This document shows positions 1 through 9,307 of a DNA stretch of 64,000 nucleotides, piece after piece. Under the pieces are notes generated by a model, which saw only the letters and a program-made list of their open reading frames with translations, did no database searches and was not told where the DNA came from. Source of the DNA: Paenibacillus_AQ nitricinens (lineage in GTDB: Bacteria > Bacillota > Bacilli > Paenibacillales > Paenibacillaceae). The stretch spans positions 4,836,001-4,900,000 of the forward strand of contig NZ_CP183948.1 of the NCBI RefSeq assembly GCF_052056485.1. Reading direction: 5' to 3'. Position numbers and translations under genes: made by a program. Within the stretch, counting starts at the first letter, position 1; each line of letters opens with the position of its first letter.

Positions 1-604
1 TCCAATCCATTGGTGGGACTGCAACGCCTTTTTCATCCAGCATTTTTTTGTTGATCATAGTAGTTGTTACATAACCTTTTTGAGTTACGCCGAAAACTTT
101 ACCATCAATGATGAATTGATTTTGCAGTACTGGGTTAATTTGATCCTTAAATTCATATTTGTTCCAAAGATCCGTAATGTCAGCAACCCAGCCCTTTTCC
201 ACCAGGAATTTAGCTTCTGTAGCGTAGGTGTTAAAGAAGGTTGGTGCTTCATTCGCAGCCATTTTAATTCCGATTTCACTTACATTGTACTGCCAGTCAT
301 CTTTAACAATTTCAACATTAGGATATTCAGCTTGGAAACGCTTAATCTTGTCATCTTCTTGCGCTCTCACTTCAGTCAAGTCAGGTGTTGGATAGTGGAT
401 CTTGATCGTCACTTTTCTTTGAGTAATGTCCTCCACTGGCGCATCCGTAGCAGTTGCTGTATTATCCGTTACCGCATTTGTTGGCGCAGTAGATGCTTCC
501 CCGCCTTTGTTCCCCGCTGTGTTTCCGTTATTGTTGCCGCTGCAAGCAGATAGCAACGATCCGGCTACAAGTACGCTTAGTAGAACGCTAGAGTACTTAC
601 GCAT
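1..604 (-). CDS. Sugar ABC transporter substrate-binding lipoprotein, partial
   Basis: Extracellular solute-binding lipoprotein of a carbohydrate ABC importer. Only the first 201 residues are visible; the rest lies beyond base 1. The ATG at 604 follows AAGGGGAG at normal spacing. The N-terminus has two basic residues, a hydrophobic stretch and a lipobox LSAC (lipid-bearing Cys at residue 21), then a Gly/Asn/Thr/Ala-rich linker to about residue 60, then a typical family-1 binding-protein fold start. It is the last gene of a set read leftwards (kinase, regulator, two permeases, this gene), separated from the permease by 132 bases that contain a cre-like site, so it may also have its own promoter. 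The substrate is inferred from the nearby GH65 genes to be an alpha-glucoside. Confidence 0.93.
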   Translation of the reverse strand, partial: MRKYSSVLLSVLVAGSLLSACSGNNNGNTAGNKGGEASTAPTNAVTDNTATATDAPVEDITQRKVTIKIHYPTPDLTEVRAQEDDKIKRFQAEYPNVEIVKDDWQYNVSEIGIKMAANEAPTFFNTYATEAKFLVEKGWVADITDLWNKYEFKDQINPVLQNQFIIDGKVFGVTQKGYVTTTMINKKMLDEKGVAVPPMDW

Positions 605-654
605 TGAAACTCCCCTTTTCAATTCATAATTATCTTACCTATCGATCATAAATT

Positions 655-668
655 AGAAACCGTTTACA
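655..668 (-). promoter_or_regulatory. Candidate cre (CcpA) site before the binding-protein gene
   Basis: Read on the minus strand, TGTAAACGGTTTCT fits the Bacillus cre consensus except for the last base. It lies about 50 bases upstream of the lipoprotein start, consistent with catabolite repression of the importer. Confidence 0.5.
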
Positions 669-736
669 AACGAGGTGCATTTATATTCCTTTCATGTGCA
701 TGTTTACGATCCATGGGTAAATTCGTCGATAATTGC

Positions 737-1609
737 TTATCCTTTCACGGCCGACAAAGCAACCCCACGCATAATGAATTTCTGGAAAATCAAGAAGACA
801 AGGATTGGAGGCAAGGATACTATAAACAGGATTGCAAACTTAATATTAGTATTGAGTGCCTTCACATTAATAACGTATTTATAAATGGCTGTCGCAAGCG
901 TATATTTCTCTTCACTGTGCATAACCAAAGATGGCCAGAACCAGTCGTTCCATGCAGTAGAAAAGATAAAGATTGCTAATGTAGCAAAAATCGGAACGGA
1001 TAGTGGCACGGCAATGGAGAAAAAGCTTCTCGGCTCAGAGGCCCCATCAATTCGTGCTGCTTCAAAGATTTCTGGATGAATCCCGTCAAAAAAGTTCTTT
1101 AACAATAGAAAGTAGAAAGTGTTCGCTCCCGCTGGCAACCAAAAGGCCGCGTACTGATTTAGCAATCCAAGCTCCTTCAGATTGACAAAGTTCGGAATCA
1201 TGTAACTGGTCGCCGGAATAAATAATGTCATCAGAAAGAAGAAATAAATCGCTCTTTTGTAAGGAACATTCATACGAGAAATACTAAAAGCTGACATTCC
1301 CAATACGACAAGCGTCACGACCATATTCCCTAAAAAGATATAAATGGTGTTTCTAAGGAACATGGGTAGATCAATGTAATTCATCGCGTCTTTAAGATTA
1401 CTGAAGTGCCATTCCTGAGGGAAAAAATGCGGCGGGAATGAATTCACTTCTTGATTCGACTTCAACCCGTTGAATAACGTCATACAAATCGGGTACAGCA
1501 TGCTAAAAACCATAACCAAAATGACTACGCACATCAAACCATAAACGATCTTATTACTTGTTTTTTTCAAATCGTGTTCTGAAAGAATTCCTCTATCTGC
1601 GCTCTTCAT
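737..1609 (-). CDS. Carbohydrate ABC transporter permease (MalG type)
   Basis: Inner-membrane permease, 290 aa, about six hydrophobic segments, with the EAA loop region (EAARIDGASEPRSFFSIAVP) in the second half that contacts the ATPase. It begins MKSADRGIL: this ATG is one base after the stop of the upstream permease and has AAGGAGG ten bases ahead, whereas a longer reading would overlap that gene by 56 bases without a ribosome site. Pairs with the MalF-type permease at 1611-2531. No ATPase gene is in the locus, as is common for Firmicute sugar importers sharing an MsmX-like ATPase; that is inference. Confidence 0.95.
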   Translation of the reverse strand: MKSADRGILSEHDLKKTSNKIVYGLMCVVILVMVFSMLYPICMTLFNGLKSNQEVNSFPPHFFPQEWHFSNLKDAMNYIDLPMFLRNTIYIFLGNMVVTLVVLGMSAFSISRMNVPYKRAIYFFFLMTLFIPATSYMIPNFVNLKELGLLNQYAAFWLPAGANTFYFLLLKNFFDGIHPEIFEAARIDGASEPRSFFSIAVPLSVPIFATLAIFIFSTAWNDWFWPSLVMHSEEKYTLATAIYKYVINVKALNTNIKFAILFIVSLPPILVFLIFQKFIMRGVALSAVKG

Positions 1610-1610
1610 C

Positions 1611-2531
1611 TTAGTAGTCCTCCTTGTTAAGCTTGAACTGTAAAATGCCCAAACCACCCAGGACAATGAACATTAACATGCCAAGCGCAGTAGCTGTTCC
1701 ATAATCGAGTCTTGTAAAAGCATATTTTACGATCAACAGCGCATAGGTAAGCGTAGTGTTATTCGGCCCACCATCAAGCAGTGCCATCTGTGACTGATAC
1801 CCTTGTGAAGTACCAATAACTTGTAGTATTAGCATCAAAAAGATTAAATTACGGAGTGAAGGCAAGGTGATGTACTTTATACGTGCCCACACACCAGCTC
1901 CATCAATTTCAGCGGCTTCATACCAATCTCTTGGAATACTAAGTACAGCAGCCAAGTATATTAGCATCCCTGATCCGAACTGCTGCCATGTCTCCATAAA
2001 CACAAGAGAAATCATCGACCATCTTGTATCTGTTAAAAAGGCAACCTGGTCCACACCCAACGTGCCTAGTAATGCATTAATTGGGCCGACCGGATCATAA
2101 AGCCATCTCCATAGTCCATAGAGAACCACACCAGGCATTACGAAAGGAAGGTAAGCCGCTACACGTACAAAGCCCCCAAACTTTCTCAGCTCTGAGATCA
2201 TGATGGCAAAAGCAATCGGAACCCAGAATCCAATAATAAGACATAGGAACATATAATACCCAGTGTTCTTTAATGCGGTCAGGACATCTGGATCACTAAG
2301 TGCTCTACTGTAGTTCTCAAAGCCTACGAAGCTGTTTCCTTTAACAAAATCAACATGGTAGAAGCTGTACAGTAAGCCTTTAAAAATTGGAACCCATAAG
2401 AACATTATAAAAATAATAATGGCAGGTACGAGGAACATATATCCCCAAAAGTTTTTCTTCCAGCGGTTTTGCTTGTACGGTGTCCCCTTCAGCGTCGCCG
2501 GGTTTTCGGTTACTACTGCGGTTTGATTCAT
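1611..2531 (-). CDS. Carbohydrate ABC transporter permease (MalF/UgpA type)
   Basis: Inner-membrane permease of 306 aa with about six transmembrane segments; first one near residues 28-50 after a short charged N-tail, and the EAA motif (EAAEIDGAGVWARIKYITLP) near residue 210. GAGGGAG precedes the ATG. It lies 117 bases downstream of the response regulator and one base ahead of the MalG-type partner, so the three genes are probably cotranscribed. Confidence 0.95.
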   Translation of the reverse strand: MNQTAVVTENPATLKGTPYKQNRWKKNFWGYMFLVPAIIIFIMFLWVPIFKGLLYSFYHVDFVKGNSFVGFENYSRALSDPDVLTALKNTGYYMFLCLIIGFWVPIAFAIMISELRKFGGFVRVAAYLPFVMPGVVLYGLWRWLYDPVGPINALLGTLGVDQVAFLTDTRWSMISLVFMETWQQFGSGMLIYLAAVLSIPRDWYEAAEIDGAGVWARIKYITLPSLRNLIFLMLILQVIGTSQGYQSQMALLDGGPNNTTLTYALLIVKYAFTRLDYGTATALGMLMFIVLGGLGILQFKLNKEDY

Positions 2532-2559
2532 CAGGCTCCCTCATTCCATTGTTCTTTCA

Positions 2560-2599
2560 GCATTTTTCGCAAAATGCTTCCTACCTTAAATTGTAGGAA
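2560..2599 (-). other. Two adjacent small hairpins in the regulator-permease gap
   Basis: GCATTTT/AAAATGC (2560-2577) and TTCCTAC/GTAGGAA (2578-2599) sit back to back just upstream of the first permease gene. Neither has a clean U-tract, so they look more like mRNA-processing or stabilising stems than a terminator. Confidence 0.4.
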
Positions 2600-2648
2600 A
2601 TGAGGGTTGTACTGAACATGTCTATATCTACCGAAGTCATGAGTGTTT

Positions 2649-3977
2649 TTACTTCTTCAATTCGCTTGGACTAATTCCATAATATTTCTTGAAAATTTTA
2701 CTAAAATGTTCCGGCGATTCATAACCCACACGTTCCGCAATTTCGTATCTGCGAAGATCGGTATTCAAAATCATTTCCCGGCTTTCTTCCATCCGGAGCT
2801 TGATTACATATTCCCACAGGTTATAACCTGTATTTTTCTTAAACAGGTAGCTCAAATAATTGGGGCTAACATGATTCTTCTTAGCCACATCGTGAATAGT
2901 AAGTCCTTTTTGAGCATAGTTCTCGTCAATATATTCTTTTGCTTTTTGTACGATCAGATTGCTATGAGTATGTAGTTCTTCTACAGAAGGATCACTCGTG
3001 TAGCTGTTCCAGTTGAAATCCCCATAATAGAACACGTAATGGTCACTATGCTCATTATTCCAGAGAATTGCATTAGAGGCCTGACGGTTCAAAACGGCCA
3101 TAAACGAAAGCCCCTTTAAAATCTGGCTAATGCCAATGACCACATTCAGATGTAAATATTTATGGATATTAAAATGAAGACTACGACCAAGTATATCTAG
3201 CCTGTTGATTTGACCGGCAGAAGAATCCTCATAGCTTTTTTCATCCCATTGGATAATGATCGTAATTTCTCCATCCGGCGCATAAAAGGCTATCGAGTTC
3301 CATTCCTGATCCATTAATTCTTTGGCAATGTTCAGCGCAGCATAACAAAGAAGCCGTCTGTCCCGCAAAGTATACTGCTTATTCTGGTTCACTCCAGTTA
3401 GTGGTACCTTAAGTTTTAAGACGGAAAAATACGGCCCTTGTAGCTTCAGGTTATCCAGCTTCTGCAGGTTATCTGCCTCAGCTAGTACAACCCCAGGGTC
3501 AATGAGCAATTCGTTCAAGAACTTACTATATTCCGGCAGCGGCTCTTCCAGTCGAAAGCTTTCGTTAATTCCAGACATAAAGACATCTAGTTCTGGTGAG
3601 GGCTTCCCCATCTTAAGGAGCACATTTCGGACCGAATCCAAAAATTGCTCACTATTTAAAGGTTTGATTAAATAGTCCTTTGCCCCGAGCCTAACGGCCA
3701 TTTGAGCATATTGAAACGTTTCATGAGCAGAAATCACGATGGTCTGTACCCATGGTTTGGCCAGTTTTGCATGCTGCATCAGATCAATTCCACTCATCGC
3801 ACCCATCTGAATATCTGTAACGAGCAGATCAATCTCCTCCATACGGATACAGTCTAGCGCTTCAAATCCGCTATTAGCTGTATAGATATTAGAAATATCC
3901 AGCCCGGATGAAGCTAATAAATTGCTCAATCCTTTACAAATCAATGGTTCGTCATCCACAACCAATATATTGAACAT
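2649..3977 (-). CDS. Response regulator with AraC-type DNA-binding domain (YesN type)
   Basis: Cytoplasmic transcription regulator, 442 aa. Residues 1-120 are a receiver domain (VVDDEP acidic pocket, phosphoacceptor Asp in LVTDIQMG, Lys in KPLN). A middle region of about 200 aa has no clear motif. Residues 335-442 are two AraC helix-turn-helix motifs (LTIHDVAKKNHVSPNYLSYL and the RRYEIAERVGYESPEHFSKI region). It ends 117 bases before the permease genes and starts 19 bases after the kinase gene, so it most likely activates the importer in response to external sugar. Confidence 0.95.
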   Translation of the reverse strand: MFNILVVDDEPLICKGLSNLLASSGLDISNIYTANSGFEALDCIRMEEIDLLVTDIQMGAMSGIDLMQHAKLAKPWVQTIVISAHETFQYAQMAVRLGAKDYLIKPLNSEQFLDSVRNVLLKMGKPSPELDVFMSGINESFRLEEPLPEYSKFLNELLIDPGVVLAEADNLQKLDNLKLQGPYFSVLKLKVPLTGVNQNKQYTLRDRRLLCYAALNIAKELMDQEWNSIAFYAPDGEITIIIQWDEKSYEDSSAGQINRLDILGRSLHFNIHKYLHLNVVIGISQILKGLSFMAVLNRQASNAILWNNEHSDHYVFYYGDFNWNSYTSDPSVEELHTHSNLIVQKAKEYIDENYAQKGLTIHDVAKKNHVSPNYLSYLFKKNTGYNLWEYVIKLRMEESREMILNTDLRRYEIAERVGYESPEHFSKIFKKYYGISPSELKK

Positions 3978-3996
3978 ATCTGCACGCTCCCCTTCC

Positions 3997-5790
3997 TTAG
4001 TCCTGATTCTCCGATTTCGGAAGCTTAACCGTTACTAGCGTTCCGCCTTCTGTACGAGGGGTATAGCTGATGCCATAATCAGAGCCAAAATGTAAATGAA
4101 TACGCTGGTTAATATTGCGGATACCATAACCGCTAGTAGGATTGGGGCTATCATCATTCAATACAGCTTCTATGGCTTCATAGTCAACAGACTTATAGCC
4201 GTTATCTTCAATAGAGATCCTAACGGTTTCATCCTCACATACTGCAGTGATGGTGATCTCACCATCCTCGCCCATATTTTTAACCCCATGAATAATAGCA
4301 TTTTCTATCAATGGCTGCAGCGTGATTTTAGGAATTAGGTTGCTTTTCGTATCCGGGTGAATATTCATCACAACTTGAAATACATAATCATAACGGTGCT
4401 GCTGCAGCTTGATATAGGCTGTTGCATGCTCCAGCTCTTCTTCAAGGCTGATCAGCTCCCTTCCCCGACTAAGACTGATCTTCATTAGTTTGGACAATTC
4501 CTTGATCATCTCGGCGGATTCGACATTTCCTTCTAAAGAGCTTTTCCAATAAATGCTCTCTAGGGTGTTATAAAGCAAATGAGGGTTGATTTGTTGATAT
4601 AGAAGTTGAAGCTGGGATTCTTTCTGTTTAAGCTCCATCTGATATTTGTATGTGATTAATCCATTCAGCCTTCGGGCCATATCATAGGTAGATGCAATCA
4701 GCACACTGACCTCATCGTTACTCCCCCTCCGTGGCGTCTCTGGAACTCGATTACCCGGCTCGTATTTTCGCACGAAAAAAGCCAGCTTTTGCAAAGGAGT
4801 CATTAATGAACGCCAGAAGTATGTAATCATAATTAGTCCAAATACCGCATAAGCCACGGTGATATATTGAATAACACTTTTCATTTCGTTCTGTTGCTGC
4901 AGTAGCGCCTTCACCGGAACTTTGTAGACCAGTTTTTGTCCAAGCGCATGGTTATTGTTAACCACATAGATAAAATCGGAGGTAATCACATCCACAGTAC
5001 CTTCCAGATCCTCGGCAACAACCGTCTCCGGCAACGCAATCACTTCCCCAGTATTATTAGTAGTGGAGGCAAGAACACGGTTGTTTAAATCTGTTAAGTA
5101 AATTTCGCCGTCAGGTAAAGATATCGATTTGAGGGATTCTCCAATTTTAGAGTCCATTTTGGTGATGACCAAAACGCCAATAGTCTCCGCTTTTCTAGAA
5201 ATGTTGTTTACAGCTCTCATGTAAGTAAGTGTCTTTAAATTCTCCGCTTGAGCACTTAGCCTCTCCGTGAACTTCAGCGAGCCGCGTCCTTTTTTCTGAA
5301 CAACCTCCTCAAACCAGTAAGGCTCTTCGGCTTTAGAAAAGAAATAAACTCCTGCCTTCTTAACCTGTGGAAAATTGGGAGCAAAAAAGTAATAATCAGT
5401 CGGATCGTATATATAAAGAGAGTAGTAAATGCCGTCACCACGTTCAGCACCCTGAGAGTAACTGAGCAATAGCTTCTCTATCGTCTCATATCGTTTGACT
5501 CGCTCCAGTATGGTATCCGAGCCAGTCATATTAATTTGCTGAATTAGAGGATTTTGAATCACGGTGGTAGTGATTTTATTTACGGTGTCGATATCCCGGT
5601 TAATGATCGTAAAGTTCTGCTTGTTCAATTCCACATATGCATTCGTAACATGGCGCTTCAGTATTTGCTCTGCCTTCAAATTTCCATATATGTTCAAAAA
5701 GAAAATAGGAGAAATCATAATCAGGAATAGTAGGATGAGCTGCTGCTTCACGTTCAGCTTTCGAATCAATCTAATCAGCCTAGACAACAC
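3997..5790 (-). CDS. Sensor histidine kinase (YesM/LytS family)
   Basis: Membrane sensor of about 597 aa: a transmembrane helix near the N-terminus, a ~270-residue extracellular sensing domain, a second helix near residues 305-330, a HAMP-like linker, then the His-kinase domain with phosphoacceptor INPHLLYNTLE and an ATPase domain (IENAIIHG, then DNG and GYGIRNINQR). The frame is open to a GTG at 5799, but GGAGG at 5801-5805 is only one base from it; the GTG at 5790 (or TTG at 5787) gives normal spacing and is preferred. First gene of kinase-regulator-permease-permease-lipoprotein. Confidence 0.93.
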   Translation of the reverse strand: MLSRLIRLIRKLNVKQQLILLFLIMISPIFFLNIYGNLKAEQILKRHVTNAYVELNKQNFTIINRDIDTVNKITTTVIQNPLIQQINMTGSDTILERVKRYETIEKLLLSYSQGAERGDGIYYSLYIYDPTDYYFFAPNFPQVKKAGVYFFSKAEEPYWFEEVVQKKGRGSLKFTERLSAQAENLKTLTYMRAVNNISRKAETIGVLVITKMDSKIGESLKSISLPDGEIYLTDLNNRVLASTTNNTGEVIALPETVVAEDLEGTVDVITSDFIYVVNNNHALGQKLVYKVPVKALLQQQNEMKSVIQYITVAYAVFGLIMITYFWRSLMTPLQKLAFFVRKYEPGNRVPETPRRGSNDEVSVLIASTYDMARRLNGLITYKYQMELKQKESQLQLLYQQINPHLLYNTLESIYWKSSLEGNVESAEMIKELSKLMKISLSRGRELISLEEELEHATAYIKLQQHRYDYVFQVVMNIHPDTKSNLIPKITLQPLIENAIIHGVKNMGEDGEITITAVCEDETVRISIEDNGYKSVDYEAIEAVLNDDSPNPTSGYGIRNINQRIHLHFGSDYGISYTPRTEGGTLVTVKLPKSENQD

Positions 5791-5828
5791 TATAGTCACA
5801 CCTCCGGGTTAAATAACTATATCAAAGG

Positions 5829-5842
5829 GACAAACGCTTACA
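5829..5842 (-). promoter_or_regulatory. Weak cre-like half site upstream of the kinase
   Basis: Minus-strand TGTAAGCGTTTGTC has a perfect left cre half (TGTAAGCG) but a poor right half. It lies about 40 bases upstream of the kinase start. Confidence 0.3.
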
Positions 5843-5940
5843 TATGTTCATTTTAAAGTTTTTTATGGTCATTTGTATGTAGTTTTTTTCTGTTGTGCGT
5901 ATTTGAAAGAGTGGGAATCATGGTGTCATTACGAGGAAAC

Positions 5941-5978
5941 TTTGGACTTACGGCCGCTGTTGTCTCCAGATTTTCTGA
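5941..5978 (+). repeat. Dispersed 38-base repeat, copy 1
   Basis: These 38 bases match the reverse complement of 55761-55798 at 35 of 38 positions (core CGGCCGCTGTTGTCTCC). Both copies lie in gaps beside sugar-phosphorylase loci. No gene is visible in the surrounding gap (5800-6288). Confidence 0.75.
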
Positions 5979-6020
5979 TTTATACCGCCACTGGTGGATA
6001 AAATCCGGAGACAAAGGCGG
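5954..6020. other. Large imperfect inverted repeat
   Basis: Arms 5954-5974 and 6000-6020 are near reverse complements (CCGCTGTTGTCTCCAGATTT against a right arm with few mismatches), and the loop itself contains CCACTGGTGG. Its left arm is the repeat shared with 55761-55798. It could fold as a long hairpin in RNA or a cruciform in DNA. Confidence 0.6.
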
Positions 6021-6288
6021 ACGCTTTCGCTCCTCCAGTTCCAAAATTCCTCTCCATGACCTTCTTCCCTCTCAAAAAAACCGAAAACAGAAAAATTGAG
6101 GGCGCGCAGGGGACACTGCGTGGGGCTTTGGGACTCGATACTCCCTCTGAGCTTCTTGAGTCTTTTGAGTAAAGCTTTCTAAACTGCATCATCACGTTCA
6201 GCCATCGGATGCACGTTGGTTTTTTCAAACAGCTGTACTTGTCAGCTGAATTCAGAGCGTGAGCGTAGGAAATCAGAATAAATAAGAT

Positions 6289-6335
6289 AAAAAAAGAACG
6301 ACCCCACAGTAGCGTCAACTACTTTGGAGTCGTTC
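6289..6335 (-). terminator. Rho-independent terminator after pgmB
   Basis: On the minus strand a 17-bp stem with few mismatches (GAACGACTCCAAAGTAG paired with the far arm) is followed by TTTTTTT, 19 bases past the pgmB stop. It separates the phosphorylase operon from the kinase operon. Confidence 0.9.
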
Positions 6336-6353
6336 CCATGTTCATTTAGAGCT

Positions 6354-6992
6354 TTAGTCTGTCAACAACTCATACAATCCTTTTACAACCATATCGGCTT
6401 CCTTCAGCACTTCCGGCTTGCCAATACCAACTACCTTCATACCTGCAGCCTTACCTGCTTGAACGCCCGCCTCCGCATCCTCAAACACGACACATTCGTC
6501 CGGCTGTAAACCTAACTCCTGACCAGCGATTAAGAATACCTCTGGGTCTGGCTTAGCAAGAGACACTTTGTTCCCATCAACAACAGCATCGAACAGATCC
6601 GTAATGTTCAGCTTATTCAGAATAAACTCCGCATTCTTACTTGCTGAACCTAACGCAATTCCAATCCCACGTGTTCGAAGTCCAGTTAAGTATTCTTTGA
6701 CGCCAGGAAGCAGTTCTGACGCCTCCAGCTTAGAGATGTATTCTACATATAGGCGATTCTTTTTCTCCGCCATAGCAAGCTTCTCCGCTTCTTCAAACTG
6801 GAGTCCGCCAACTTCCAGAAGAATATCGAGCGATCTCATTCGGCTCACACCTTTAAGGCGTTCATTATCCTCCTCCGTAAATACAAAGCCAAGTTCATCA
6901 GCAAGACTCGCCCAAGCCAAATAATGATATTTGGCTGTATCTACGATAACGCCATCCAGATCGAAAATGGCGCCTTTCATATTTTGCAACAT
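6354..6992 (-). CDS. pgmB: Beta-phosphoglucomutase
   Basis: Cytoplasmic HAD-family enzyme, 212 aa, the usual length, interconverting beta-glucose 1-phosphate and glucose 6-phosphate. Asp11 and Asp13 in FDLDG are the nucleophile and acid/base; the cap domain contains RMRSLD, and later HAD motifs GSASKN, KPDPEVF and VFEDAEAG are present. GGAGAGGAAG precedes the ATG. It lies 32 bases after a GH65 phosphorylase, whose inverting phosphorolysis yields exactly this beta-anomer, which makes the assignment secure. Confidence 0.97.
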   Translation of the reverse strand: MLQNMKGAIFDLDGVIVDTAKYHYLAWASLADELGFVFTEEDNERLKGVSRMRSLDILLEVGGLQFEEAEKLAMAEKKNRLYVEYISKLEASELLPGVKEYLTGLRTRGIGIALGSASKNAEFILNKLNITDLFDAVVDGNKVSLAKPDPEVFLIAGQELGLQPDECVVFEDAEAGVQAGKAAGMKVVGIGKPEVLKEADMVVKGLYELLTD

Positions 6993-7024
6993 GGATTTAC
7001 TTCCTCTCCGTTGATAAGTAATGT

Positions 7025-9307
7025 CTATACTGTTGTTTCGGTCAAAGCTAGCCGCAAGCTCTCCCCTGCACCACAGGACTTTCCTTCCCGCCCTTGTACC
7101 GAGAACACCAGAGTCCCTCTGTAGTCAGCTGCTGTGGTAACTGTAACCTCATCCTTGCTGATCCGCAGTTTAAAGGTATCTCCCCGAAGCGTAACCGGAA
7201 GCTCAACAGACTGCCAATGTTTAGGCAGTGAAGGTTTGATATGGACAGTTTCTCCATCATAATCCAACCCTGCAAAACCAAGCACCGCAGCCATCCATGC
7301 ACCACCGTTAGCGGCTGGGTGTGTACCACCAATATAGAGATCCCCTACATACTGCTTAGATTCTCCCGTAAGATCAACAGTAGCTGTCCGCATAAAATAT
7401 GGATATCCCCAATCCGGCGAACCAATATCGGCAGCTACCAAAGCATAGATGCAAGGACTGAGACTTGACCCATGTTCGGTGCGTGGCTCGTAGAATTCCC
7501 AGTTTGCTTGCTTCACTTCCTTGGTGAAGGAATGTTTGAATAGATTCAACATCAACACGACGTCTGCTTGCTTCAGGATGGTTGTCGTTGTAGCTAATCC
7601 ATTACCCCCACCCAAATACTCATTTTTATTAAGTACACGGGATTTCAATTCTGTCAGCCTAACATCTTCTAAGGTGAAGTATCGGTCAAATTGTTCAATG
7701 ACAAGACTGGCAGGGTCTGGCTGCGGAACATAGAAGCTATCCAGCATAGCTTTGAACTCTGTAAGAAACGGACCTTCACTAAACTCTGTAGACAGTTGGT
7801 TGTACACTTCAGGATACTTATCTTGCAGCAATTCTGCAGTGCGCAGGGCTATCTCCAGGGTCTCCTTCACCAGAGCATTCGTAAAGGCATTATTGTTCAC
7901 ACGCTCATGATATTCGTCTGGACCTGTAACATCTAAAATCTCGAAGCGTTCTTTTACCGAATTATAGTAGGCATAAGAGTAGAAGAACCGGGCACATTCC
8001 CAGATCACTTCCGCCCCTCCGCTAGTCAACAGACTCTCGTCACCTGTAAATTGAACGTATTTCCAGATCCCATGTACAACATCCCCACTGATATGGACCT
8101 GCTTATCGCGGAAATAAGTCCGCATTGGTCGACCGGTAAATACATCGTTCACATTAAACAGAGTACAAGCATCGTCTCCTGTATCCTGACTTTCCCAAGC
8201 ATAGAATGCTCCCAGAAAACCATATTCCGCGGCCTTCCGGCGAGCTCCGTCCAAGGTATGAATCCGGTACATCATCAGGTTGCGAGCAACCGTTGGATCC
8301 GTATGCAGGAAGAAGGGCAGCATAAACATCTCTGTATCCCAGAATACGGCCCCTTTATAGACCTGACCCGATAAACCTCGAGCCGGGATAGAAACTTTTT
8401 CCGAAACTGTAGGTGCAATAATTAACAGCTGATAAATACTGTATCTCAGTGCAAATTGAGCATCCTCGTCGCCTTCGATAATGACATCGCTAAGTGACCA
8501 TCTTTCTTCCCATAGCTGGTTGTGAGCTTTAAACAATTCGTCATAACCGAGTGCCTCAGCTCCACGGACAGATTTCACAGCTTCTGCCTCCGGTTCACTA
8601 ACATCAAGCCCAGTATACACCGCAACGTACTTAAACCATTCATAGGTCTCACCCGCACTTGCTTCAAAAGAAATCCGGCGAATACTAGCGCCCTCATCCA
8701 GTTGCTGATCTCCGAAATTAAATACGGCTCTCTCCGCCACAACTACCGGAACCTTCAATTCTCCACTAGTGGAGGAAGAGACTAGTACCTCACCCTTTGA
8801 CTGTACTTTTTGACCATAGAGATGGGGACCATTGATATCCCATACATCTACGTCAATTCCGGTCTCAATCACAATTGGGCAGTCCTGTGTACTGTGGATA
8901 GTGTATTTACTAACGAGGAGGTGCAGATTGTCCTGGCTTACGAAACGATCTGCTGTAAATGTCAACGTCCCACCATCAGATAGACTATAGCCAGTACTCC
9001 GATGATGAATGGCACTACGAATATTCAGCTCCTGCATATGAGAGCTAGGTTCACGCTCTAGCACACTTAAAGGTTCACCATTGCAGACAATCTTGGTCCA
9101 TAATCCATTAGGAGCATTGACGGGTTCTCTCCACTTATCTCCCGCTTTGTCATATAGACCAGCTAAAGTTACGGCAACTAACTCAGCTTTACCGAATTCC
9201 TCAAGAGTACCGCGATATCCCATATACCCATTGCCTAACATATATTTGTTCCCGTTCGTCGTCACAAGCTGCTTGTCAAAACAGCTATCCCTAACCGCCC
9301 AGCTCAT
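7025..9307 (-). CDS. GH65 disaccharide phosphorylase A
   Basis: Cytoplasmic glycoside hydrolase family 65 enzyme, 760 aa, no signal peptide. Family motifs: NGYMGYRG near the N-terminus, ARGLSGQVYKGAVFWDTEMF, GPDEYHERVNNNAFTN (the Glu is the family's catalytic acid) and EPRTEHGSSLSP. GH65 phosphorylases use phosphate to split alpha-linked glucose disaccharides into beta-glucose 1-phosphate plus the acceptor. By overall look this copy is nearer the nigerose/kojibiose/glucosylglycerol type than to classical maltose phosphorylase, but specificity cannot be fixed by reading. Its ATG overlaps the stop of the upstream GH65 gene (ATGA), implying translational coupling. Confidence 0.93.
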   Translation of the reverse strand: MSWAVRDSCFDKQLVTTNGNKYMLGNGYMGYRGTLEEFGKAELVAVTLAGLYDKAGDKWREPVNAPNGLWTKIVCNGEPLSVLEREPSSHMQELNIRSAIHHRSTGYSLSDGGTLTFTADRFVSQDNLHLLVSKYTIHSTQDCPIVIETGIDVDVWDINGPHLYGQKVQSKGEVLVSSSTSGELKVPVVVAERAVFNFGDQQLDEGASIRRISFEASAGETYEWFKYVAVYTGLDVSEPEAEAVKSVRGAEALGYDELFKAHNQLWEERWSLSDVIIEGDEDAQFALRYSIYQLLIIAPTVSEKVSIPARGLSGQVYKGAVFWDTEMFMLPFFLHTDPTVARNLMMYRIHTLDGARRKAAEYGFLGAFYAWESQDTGDDACTLFNVNDVFTGRPMRTYFRDKQVHISGDVVHGIWKYVQFTGDESLLTSGGAEVIWECARFFYSYAYYNSVKERFEILDVTGPDEYHERVNNNAFTNALVKETLEIALRTAELLQDKYPEVYNQLSTEFSEGPFLTEFKAMLDSFYVPQPDPASLVIEQFDRYFTLEDVRLTELKSRVLNKNEYLGGGNGLATTTTILKQADVVLMLNLFKHSFTKEVKQANWEFYEPRTEHGSSLSPCIYALVAADIGSPDWGYPYFMRTATVDLTGESKQYVGDLYIGGTHPAANGGAWMAAVLGFAGLDYDGETVHIKPSLPKHWQSVELPVTLRGDTFKLRISKDEVTVTTAADYRGTLVFSVQGREGKSCGAGESLRLALTETTV

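Noticed and set aside
85..629. Plus-strand readings across the first 600 bases
   Set aside because: They are shadows of the minus-strand binding lipoprotein, which has a clear lipobox and ribosome site.
5980..6318. A 112-residue minus-strand reading in the pgmB-kinase gap
   Set aside because: It runs through the pgmB terminator and the inverted repeat, has no ribosome site and no recognisable composition.
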